In this document: in pieces, positions 26,264 through 48,000 of the stretch
Layout of the letters: every line of letters starts with the position of its first letter
Numbering within the stretch: the stretch's first letter is position 1
Assembly (NCBI GenBank): GCA_013339895.1
Contig: JABACO010000013.1
Coordinates: 3,185,305 to 3,249,304 of the forward strand
Origin: Ephydatia muelleri
Lineage: Eukaryota > Porifera > Demospongiae > Spongillida > Spongillidae
Reading direction: 5' to 3'
DNA length: 64,000 nucleotides
The notes under the pieces: generated by a model
Seen by the model: the letters and a program-made list of their open reading frames with translations, nothing else
Told to the model about the DNA's origin: nothing
Database searches by the model: none
Program-made: the position numbers and the translations under genes

Positions 26264-26392
26264 CTTATATTCGCGTGTGTTCCCAGGTTCCGTTTGTATG
26301 TATTATAGTCTATGTTTCTATATTTGTGTATACATTTCGAGCTCTTACACTGCAACCATGGTAACAGTCACGTGACATAATGAAAAAAAAGC
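26264..26392. promoter_or_regulatory. 129-bp bidirectional CFAP58/ENO4 promoter with X-box and E-box
   Basis: This is the whole space between the divergent start codons of CFAP58 (ATG at 26263, -) and ENO4 (ATG at 26393, +). It contains GCAACCATGGTAAC at 26352-26365, an RFX X-box (GTTACCATGGTTGC on the - strand). One base later comes GTCACGTGAC at 26367-26376, a perfect CACGTG palindrome of the bHLH/USF type. No TATA box is apparent. Both genes are linked to flagella in animals, so RFX-driven co-expression from one shared promoter is the natural reading (inference). Confidence 0.8.
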
Positions 26393-38260
<11,868 letters not shown>

Positions 38261-38392
38261 GATATTCTGCATTTAACTCATATTACCACTTCATGTTTAT
38301 CGTCAGTGCTATGATTAACATTCCTCATCAAGTGGGCGGAAAGTGCGCGGAGGTGCGATGATGATTAAACCGCGTAACACCATAGTAACGTT

Positions 38393-39226
38393 ATGCATTT
38401 ATTCAGCAGCTGTTGTTGCTTTTTTAGAGGGTATACACCCACTTTCTCAGTGCTTACCTCGTGTGTTCGTGTTTTGGGTCGTGCGTCGAAACCCCTCTCT
38501 ATAAAGCAGCTTTGCAGAATGTTAAAGGCTCTCCAAATCTCACCTATCGACAGCGAAATGGACGCTCGGAGCGACTCGCCGTCTACGCAAGGATCGTGCG
38601 AGTGGGAAGAGTTTAAGCTTTTTCGTGACTACCTCGGCCTGTTCAGCCTCGTGAAGAGCCTCTGTCTGAAAGGAGAACCAGAGGTCAGTCAGGTGGAGTA
38701 CGAGGCAGACGTTCGTGAGCGCCGAGACAGCCTTGGCAGCGCTGGATCCGAGTTCTCTTCGTCCAACAGCAACAGTGGAGATTCGATGGATATGATGGAG
38801 TACTTTTATTTTTACGGTATGGACTCGAATATCGGACTACCGAAGCAAGGTTTCTGCGAAACCGACGAGTCGTTGCTCGACCTTGCAAACGCAAGGCCCC
38901 ACCCCTCAGTGTTGTTCGATCGCACCTTCTCCAAGCTACCGACCCAGCAACCGATTAAGAAGCAACAGGTGTGCGTGTTCTGTCGTAACAACGGCGAGAG
39001 CGAGAGTTTCTATACGTCACACTACTTGAAAGATGCAGAGGGAAAAGTGACGTGCCCCGTTCTACGTGCGTATACATGCCCGTTGTGCGGAGCTAATGGG
39101 GATGGCGCGCACACCATCAAGTACTGTCCCGAGAACGCTCAGTCGGTTAGAAACGGGGGGATCGGTAAGAGACAAGTGGTTGCCGCTGCCGCAGCTGCAG
39201 CAGCTATCATCACTCGGAAGAAGTAA
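38393..39226 (+). CDS. nanos: Nanos RNA-binding protein (single exon)
   Basis: The frame runs 277 codons. The ATG at 38393 is first, but in-frame ATGs at 38519 and 38558 are plausible starts, the last giving a 222-aa protein. The C-terminal part has the full Nanos zinc finger at 38972-39127: C-x2-C-x12-H-x10-C, a seven-residue link, then C-x2-C-x7-H-x4-C. This binds RNA with Pumilio. An acidic N-terminal segment contains EEFKLFRDYLGLFSLVKSL (about 38606-38662), which resembles the NOT1-interacting motif of vertebrate Nanos (W/F-x-DYLGL-x2-LV). A poly-Ala run ends the protein. The gene represses target mRNAs through the CCR4-NOT deadenylase in germline or stem cells of other animals. It begins 132 bp after the ENO4 stop. 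CpG and GC are high, unlike the surrounding introns. Confidence 0.93.
   Translation: MHLFSSCCCFFRGYTPTFSVLTSCVRVLGRASKPLSIKQLCRMLKALQISPIDSEMDARSDSPSTQGSCEWEEFKLFRDYLGLFSLVKSLCLKGEPEVSQVEYEADVRERRDSLGSAGSEFSSSNSNSGDSMDMMEYFYFYGMDSNIGLPKQGFCETDESLLDLANARPHPSVLFDRTFSKLPTQQPIKKQQVCVFCRNNGESESFYTSHYLKDAEGKVTCPVLRAYTCPLCGANGDGAHTIKYCPENAQSVRNGGIGKRQVVAAAAAAAAIITRKK
38606..38662 (+). other. NOT1-interacting motif (NIM)-like segment of Nanos
   Basis: The encoded FRDYLGLFSLVKSL aligns with the vertebrate NIM pattern (aromatic, x, DYLGL, x2, LV/LI, x, A/S, L). If translation starts at 38558 it sits about 17-35 residues from the N-terminus, as in vertebrate Nanos proteins. Binding to NOT1 is inferred, not shown. 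Confidence 0.65.
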
Positions 39227-39692
39227 ACCCGCGAGACGAATCAAAAGCGTTTGCAGCTGTTTTTGTGGTCTAATGTTATGTTTTTGTGATCTGTTGTGTA
39301 GCGCCCACACTTCTGCATAGAAGTGTTTCAATCACTTAATCCTTTTATTCCCTTTGGATTATTATTTATTCTTTGTTATTGGCTTGCCCCCCTCATCCCC
39401 TTTGGATGTTTGTCCACTTCTAACGCAGGCAGAAAGACATTCATGCTATTTCACAAAATACTTGTGTAGTCATTCCTTTTTATTCTGTTTCATAGTCAAA
39501 CACCTTCACCATTGCTGTATATTAACGTTGTGTATTCAGTTGAAAGTTTACGACAGTACCATGTACATATTCACGAATCATTATTACAATGCAAATTAAT
39601 ATTGCGCATGCGTGCGACTGTTGCTTCGACTTAAGCGAACCGTAGTTGTGTTGCATGTTATGTATAGCTTAGTGAAGCGTATCGGCTGAATA
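39227..39692. promoter_or_regulatory. Nanos 3' end / shootin-like promoter interval
   Basis: This 466-bp interval holds the Nanos 3' UTR and, to the right, a short CpG-containing stretch (about 39600-39690: gcgcatgcgtgcgactg...) directly before the shootin-like ATG, as expected of an unmethylated TATA-less promoter. No canonical AATAAA was seen, and no X-box is present. Confidence 0.4.
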
Positions 39693-40394
39693 ATGAGTAA
39701 ACCCAAGCCAGCTATAGTAAAGCAGTCATCAGCGGCTCGTCTCGGCTTTGACGAGCTGCAGAGGAAGTTTATGACGATTGAGAGGAACTACGAGACAATG
39801 AAAGACTTGGCGGCCCGAGGTGAGCGTCTATTCAGGCACGAGGAGTCCAGTACACCTGACGTGAATATAAATAATATCACAGACGCATGCAAGGCTGAGT
39901 AAACTGTGGCGCGAGTTATTATTTTTATGTCCCTATGGCAGCCCTTGGTGTGGTAATTCCCCAAGGTATACCCGTCCCGTACGTTGGGCTATGAATAGAT
40001 TTGATTTAACTGTCTCAGCGTCTACAGTTACATGTGTGACTTCAGTGAGCTGTTTCCACTGCAGTGTTGACGGAATATGATGCACTGAAGCGGCAGTATG
40101 AAGAGGAATGCGCCAAAGTGAGCCTCGTTTTTTTTTTTCAACAGTGGGGGTTGTGCATCTCTCTGCGGATTTACACGCACGATTTGTGGCCAGGCGTTAC
40201 TAACTCGCTGTCCGCAGTAGTAGTAGGCGGCTTGTGCCTTTGTACTTCCACATGTCGTGCATACTTGTGTGTCACCCGTAGCATCACCGGGAGAGGAGTG
40301 CACACGAGTTTGCACGCAAGAGGTTGAGCACTATTCAAGAGGAACATGGAAAATTAAAAGGTGCACATTTGTATGCTTGTATTGTGTGTGTGCG

Positions 40395-40472
<78 letters not shown>

Positions 40473-41355
40473 TTGTTTGTGTGTGTACACATGTGTTTTT
40501 ATCAGTGCACGTTTGCTTTGATGTGATAGTGTATTAAAGGTTTCAAGACAGCACAAAGTTGTCAGTGAACCCACTCATTGGATCACAACATGGGTATCCT
40601 ACATACCATACCACCTTATGTTGAGCGCAAAGTGCTTGATCTTGGGGTCACTTGCAGATGAATGATCATTGCATTGTCATGTGTGTGTCCTCCCCTCCCC
40701 AATTCCTCATATCAGTAGGTAAATAAAAATCAAGTTCAGATGCTACCGTCCATTAGTGAAATGTTTTAAGCGTTAAAACAACAATGTGATATAGGACACA
40801 ACACTGTGAATGTGTCTTTCATTCCTTCATCTTGTCGTGAACATCAGAATGCACTAATGGTACAATTCCCATCTGGGCATTAGTGAAGCTAGTTTCAACA
40901 ACCCCGCCCCCACCCCCCATCTGTAGATATAAGGCAGTACTTTTGTAGTGTAAGAAGAAATTCATCTGCTCAGTGGACTGTATATGGATACATATGTGCA
41001 TTATGTAATCTATGGTCTTTTTAAGTGGTTGTTTAGTCTGTCACACATCATTGGCTGTCCAATAGCCTGGTCTCCAGACAATTGCAGGGTGTATGGATGT
41101 GGTATGGGGATTCTTTCTGTCATGGTATGCACCACCACTCCCACACACACACTCGTACACACGCACACACAGAGGCAGCTACCCAGCATGGATTACACAT
41201 TGAAGAACTGGAGAAAGAAAGTGTTCTCAAAGCCCAGGCAGAAGCCAGCACCAAAGACGTAATTTTGTTCCCCTGTGGTATACAGTCCCTGTATCATTGT
41301 ACCATTTCAGGATTCTAAAGCTTTGTGAAGATTGGGAGGTTTTTTTTTTTTTTTT

Positions 41356-41409
<54 letters not shown>

Positions 41410-42008
41410 TGGTTCTGATGTGCGGGGGGGGTATGAGCAAGCCTGGGTGGAAAGAGGAGAGAAAGAGAAGAGACCATTATAATCCAATTCAGGGGGCAGA
41501 GGTGGTTGTATGCAAGACTTGTGCTGTGGTATAGACTTGGGTGGTTTCTTACCCTTCCCCCTTCTCAGGTATTGCATAATGAAATCAAGGCGCTGAAGCA
41601 GACCATTGAAACCCTGTCCACTGAAACTCGGCAAAGTGCCAAGGTGAGGGAACCCATGAGCTACCTGCATCGTTTAATGACCCAGTTGGCATCTAATGGC
41701 AGAGGATTGAAGAGCTCGAGCTGGATGCCAACAGATCACAGCAAGAAAACCAAGGTCTTGCCATTGTGTGCATTGCAGTTACATTCACCATAGTCAGTTT
41801 GCTCTTTAACCTGCAATCAAATTCAGCTCTTAAAAATGCTATAGAAGAGGCAAAGGTGTTTCTGCAAGAGGGAGAGGGACGTCTATCGCAGAGTGTGTCA
41901 GAGAACAGAAATTTGATCCAGCGCATCGAAGGTAGGTCATTAAACCACCCTCGCCCACCAGATCTCTCTCGTTTAATTCCCTTATGTTCCCAGCTTCGGA
42001 CACCCTCT

Positions 42009-42058
<50 letters not shown>

Positions 42059-45000
42059 TTGGCTTTTCCACACCCATTTCCCTTCCCTAATGTCATATTG
42101 AGTTCTATTATTAATTGTGGCTATGATTTGGTTTTAGCTATTCCAACTTACATCTGCATATAATAGACCTCACGGCCACCATTGATGAGCTGAGCAAGGC
42201 TGGGGAGGAGGCCAAGCTGTCCCTGGATCATAAGGGTGCTCTGGTTGAACAACAGGAGAGAGAGCTGAATGAGCTTCGTCTGTCGCTTCAGGATACATAT
42301 GCCAAGGTACCTTCCAGGCCCTGTTGGCACGTAGTCTTTGCAAGAGTATGTATGTCTTTCTGATTACCGGTAGTGGAGTGGCCTTTGTGATGTAATCTTA
42401 AGTAGTACTCGAAGCCATTTACAATAATTTGCTCCTCCTTTATATTCTTGTACACTCCCACATACTCCAACTGCATATTCCCTTTCATGCTGCACTTCAA
42501 ACCTGCACTTCTTAATAATGAGCAAGGCTCAAAATGTTAGGCGCCCTGTAGTGAAATCTCCTGACGAATAGTGCATGTGCCAACAGTTATTCCTATTCAC
42601 TCATTGCCAAAGCCATTTTGACATACATGCTGGGATTTCAAAGGGGAGTTGCTATGCGATGCAGTGAACATTTGTGGCACTTTTGCTGGAGTGAGAGTGG
42701 AGCTGAATTTAGCTCTTAGTACCAATCAAGTAAGGAAGAGACCAACTCTATCAGTCTAATGAGTGTAGTTTGAGAAGGTAGGGGTTATGTCATTTGGGAG
42801 TGAGGTGGAATGGATAGAGGGTCTAGGAGGCATAGAATATTTAAAGGAGGAGTAATTTTATCCTATGTACTTTGTTGAAAACTATGGCAACTCTTCACTT
42901 GTATACATGTTTACTATGTGTTGCCTTGGCAATGCTGAGCGTTGATATGATGTCATGTACTGAGAGTAGGGATGGGTGTAGTTGGTATTAGAAGCAAGAT
43001 TGGAGGTGAGAATTCCTAAAGGCTGATCACTTACTGATATAATTATCATGTGTAGCTGGATAATAAAATTAATAAATACATTAATGATAAATTCATTGTC
43101 ACATTTTCCTTTAGTACAAGGGGACACAAAAGAAACAGTCCTTGAAAAATAGATTCATCTTTTACCCCCTATGCTGATGTGTACTGTAAACAACTTGAAT
43201 CATTCTGGTGGTGCAATGAGTGCTGAAAGTGTGTTGCCTGGGCAAATAATCATCAAGTCAGGTGTATCATTGTGGGAGAGTGTTTGAAGTTAATCACTGT
43301 TGATACAACAGACATACGCACTAATTGATAGCAATCAGGTGAAGTAGGAAGTCAATAGGGTATGTGTGTTGTGGCTGCAGAGGTGTACAATCTATTCATC
43401 TTGTGCATTGACCCGTGAAAGGGGCGGGGCGTGCACGTGTGCGACAGGGATGGGGGAGCTGTGTGTTAGAGGTTTGGGTGCCTCCAGTGTGGGATTTAGA
43501 GTCATCTGATGCGGTGGGCACTGTTTATACAGCACACCACCTTGGAAAGCAGCCTAAAGGAAAGGCCTGATCGCCAAGAGATGGAGCAACTCAGGGCTGG
43601 TAAGTGTCCCTAAGAGGACTTTGATGTGTTCATGTCACTGGAACTGTTGTACTTGTAGAGAGCATAGTTGTCAAGCATATATAATCCATTGTACATAGGT
43701 AGTACAATTGAAATTGAACCTATTCAGAAAATAATCTACTTGCGTTGTTACGTGTGGCTCTCCCATCTTGTAGAGAACATGGAATGCTAACCGTTACATG
43801 CATGTTGTGGGCATTATATGTTGGTTCAAAGGAGTATCGTACAACAGCCATGTGTTGCCGATCACTCCTGGGCATTGCGGTAACCTTTCTGCCAGCACAT
43901 GTTGAAGCTGAAGCTGCATTGCTGTGTTTTACTAACAGGCAACAGTAGTTATTGGGACACTAGTTATTACTGTTAATACACGTATAGGTTGAAGGTCGAT
44001 TGAGTCAGCTAATTGAGTCAGCAATACAATACATGTAGTGTTTTGGGCCCCATTTGTAGGTAGCTGCAGCGTTGTAGCGATAAGTTTCTGTGGGATATAT
44101 ACTCAGGTGATCTCGTCTGTGGTTTCATGGTTATCGGATGATATAATATGCTTCATCTTCATTGTCAAGTATAAGCCAGTTTTCTTTCTGCTAAGGTATT
44201 GTAAACAAGTTTTGATTTCTATGTGATTAGCAGTGTAGAAATACTTTCACCAATATCCGCACGTTGGTAATGTGAATCTCATTAATTTGGTATTTCGATG
44301 TATGTTCTTGCTCACCTGGGGGCAAGCACTGTGGCACTTTCCCTACCACACTGGCCATCACATGCCAGGTATCACCTTCACATTTAACCTGGGGAGCAGG
44401 AGGAAGTGGGGCTTATGTAATAGGATGCTGGCATTTATGTATCCGATGCACATGTCCTTCCATCCCTCCCATCCCTCCCATCCCCCTTCTATCCCTCCCT
44501 TCCATCCACCCTCTAACCACCCCTGTCCTCCTACCATTGGTGCTTTAGCTATGTCTACAAGAGAACAGGAATTGCAGGCAGAGGTGGAAGGCGTGAGGAA
44601 TGAGAGACTGACTGTTGAGGAGGAGGTAAGTATGAGATAAAGTGAGGGTGGGTGTTGAGGAGGAGGTAAGTATGGGATGAAGTGAGGGTGGGTGTTAGGA
44701 GGAGAGGGTGGGTGTTAGGAGGAGAGGGTGGGTGTTAGGAGGAGAGGGTGGGTATTAGGAGGAGAGGGTGGGTGTTGTTAGGAGGAGAGGGTGGGTATTA
44801 GGAGGAGAGGGTGGGTGTTAGGAGGAGAGGGTGGGTGTTAGGAGGAGAGGGTGGGTGTTAGGAGGAGAGGGTGGATGTTAGGAGGAGAGGGTGGGTGTTA
44901 GGACCAGAGGGTGGGTATTAGGAGGAGAGGGTGGGTGTTAGGAGGAGAGGGTGGGTGTTAGGAGGAGAGGGTGGGTATTAGGAGGAGAGGGTGGGTGTGT

Positions 45001-48000
45001 TAGGAGGAGAGGGTGGGTGTTGAGGAGGAGAGGGTGGGTGTTAGGAGGAGAGGGTGGGTGTTAGGAGGAGAGGGTGGGTGTTAGGAGGAGAGGGTGGGTG
45101 TTAGGAGGAGAGGGTGGGTGTTAGGAGGAGAGGGTGGGTGTTAGGAGGAGAGGGTGGGTGTTAGGAGGAGAGGGTGGGTTGTTGAGGAGGAGAGGGTGGA
45201 TGTTAGGAGGAGAGGGTGGGTGTTAGGAGGAGAGGGTGGGTGTTAGGAGGAGAGGGTGGGTGGTAGGAGAAGGTTAGGAGGAGAGGGTGGGTGTTAGGAG
45301 AAGGTTAGGAGGAGAGGGTGGGTGTTAGGAGAAGGTTAGGAGGAGAGGGTGGGTGTTAGGAGAAGGTGGGTGTTAGGAGAAGGTGGGTGTTGAGGAGGAG
45401 AGGGTGGCTATTAGGAGGAGAAGGTGGGTGTTAGGAGGAGAGGGTGGGTGTTAGGAGGAGAGGGTGGGTGTTAGGAGGAGAGGGTGGGTGTTAGGAGGAG
45501 AAGGTGGGTGTTAGGAGGAGAAGGTGGGTGTTAGGAGGAGAAGGTGGGTGTTAGGAGGAGAGGATGGGTGTTAGGAGGAAAAGGTGAGTATTGATGAGGG
45601 TAGGGTGTGTGTTGAGGAGGGGAGGGTGGGTGTTGAGGAGGGGAGGGTGGGTGTTGAGGAGGGGAGGGTGGGTGTGAGGAGGGTAGGGTGGGTGTTGAGG
45701 AGGGGAGGGTGGGTGTTGAGGAGGGGAGGGTGGGTGTTGGGGCTATAACTCAGGTTATAAAGTCTTGTGGGATAAGAAAATTAGGATTGAGAGTGGTGTG
45801 AAGAGAAGTGAGGAAGGGTGAACTTTATTGGACAGGGGGGAAGAAGGGAGATTCCTGCTCTTTATCCTTCTAGCTCCGGGCTAAGCTGCAGGAGAAGGAA
45901 GAGAAGATCACAGACTTGGAGTGCAGCTATGCAAAGGTCCAGAAGGAACTAGCCATGCTGAGGGAGAACCTGGCCAGTAAAGAACAGGAGCTCCAGAGTC
46001 TTCAGACCAATAGAGATGCCAGATATGTGGAGCAGGGGAACAGGGGAGGAGTGAGGGAGGAGGGAGTGGCTGAAGCATTAGGGAACAGTGAGATTGTTGA
46101 AAGTACTCAGGAGAACCAACCGTCAGAAGAAGATAATGCACATCCATCAACTATAGAAGAGTGTTCGAGGGCTGTAGAGGACAAATCAGAATCAGGGGAC
46201 CAGCAAAATGAACTACTGAAGCCACAAGGGGATTGCTTGAGATCGGATGAGACTGTTGAGACAGTCAGGGTGATAGCTCTGGAGCCAGCGAAACAGGGAG
46301 GCTTGGAAGGAGAGGTGAAGGACATGACGGAGGGAGAGATGGAGGAGAAGGCCCGTGTGTCTAGCATAGAGGAGGAGTGGGTGTTTGTGGATGGGAAGAA
46401 GGTGCTGGACAGCTATGTGAGGGAGCTGAGTACTGCTGTGGCAGAGAAGGACTCCAAGCTAGCAGTAGTCCTTGCACAGGTGAAGCAGCTGGAAGAACAG
46501 CTGAACGGTGAGAGGGAAGAGAAGCTGCGCAAGATCCAACAGCTCGAAGAGGAGCTTAAAAGGGTGAAGGAGTCGAATGCGCTGAAGGTAGACGCAGTCC
46601 ATAGTGGAGTTATTGTGGTGGAGGGTGCTGTAAAAGGGGAGGGAGAGGTTGCATCAGAAGCTGGAATGCAAGTACCTTTGCAGACAAAAGTACAGGAATC
46701 TCCACAATCAGAAGTACAGGGAACAACTTCACAATCAGAAGTACAAGAATCTCCACAATCAGAAGTACAGGGAACTTCACAACCAGAAGTACAGGAATCT
46801 TCACAAACAGAAGTGCAAGGAGCTTCACAACCAGAAGTGCAGAAGTCCAAAGAAGGAAGAGAAGCTAGCATTGGGATTGAAGTCCAAATGGCTGCAATAA
46901 GTGTGGGAGCCTACTCAACAGTAGTGCAGGAACCCTCGCAGACAGAGGTACGGGAAGGCACAGTGAAGAGTAGTGCAGCAGAAGAGGTGGCCGCTGAGTG
47001 TTGTGTCCCTCAGCATGAGGAGGCATGTGGGGAGAGACATGAAGGGGACAGGAAGATGAGTGGCAGTCTGGATGTGAGTGGCACTGAGAATGCTGCTGAG
47101 AAAATATCTAAACTGGAAAAACTAGTCAAGTCCCTTCAAGAGCAACTGGTTGAAAAGAACCGTGAACTGGAAAGTAAGACTGGGTATCTTGGTATATATT
47201 GTATACTTCAGTGTAGCATTTGTCAGCAGCGTAGGTGTGTGATAGCAATAGCGTATTTGTGTATGATACCATGTATGTGTGTGTGTGTGTGTGGTAATGT
47301 GTGTGTGGTAGTGTGTGTGGTAATGTGTGTGTGGTAGTGGTGTGGTAGTGTGTGTGTGGTAGTGTGTGTGGTAGTGTATTGTGTGTGTAGTGTATTGTGT
47401 GTGTGTGGTATTCTGTGTGTGGCAGTGTGTTTGTGTGTGTGTGTGTGTATTCTGTGTGTGGCAGTGTGTTGTGTGTGTGTGTGGTGTATTGTGTGGCAGT
47501 GTGTTTGTGTGTGGGTGGTGGTGTATTCTGTGTGTGGCAGTGGTTTGTGGTGTGTGTGGTAGGTATTGTGTATTTGTGTGGTAGTAGTTGTTTGGGGTGG
47601 GGTAGTGTTTGTGGGTGGGGTAGTGTTTTTGGGTGTGTGGTAGTGTATTTTGTGTGTGTTGTGTGGGTAGTGTATGGTGTGGTAGTGTATTTGTGTGTGT
47701 GTGTGTGTGGTATCTGTGTGTGATAGTGTATGTGGTGTGGTAGTGTTTTTTGTGTGTTGGTAGTGTATTTGTGTGGGGTAGTGTATTGTGTGTGTAGTGA
47801 TTTTGTTCGTGGCAGTGTGTGTGTATGTGTGTGGTAGTGTATGTGTGTGGTAGTGTATGTGTGTGGTAGTGTATTTGTGTGTGTGTGTGTGTGTATGTGT
47901 ATCTGTGTGTGATAGTGTATTTGTGTGGGGGTAGTGTATTTGTGTGTGTGTGGTAGTGTATTTGTGTGGGGTAGTGTATTGTGTGTGTGTGTGTGTGTGG

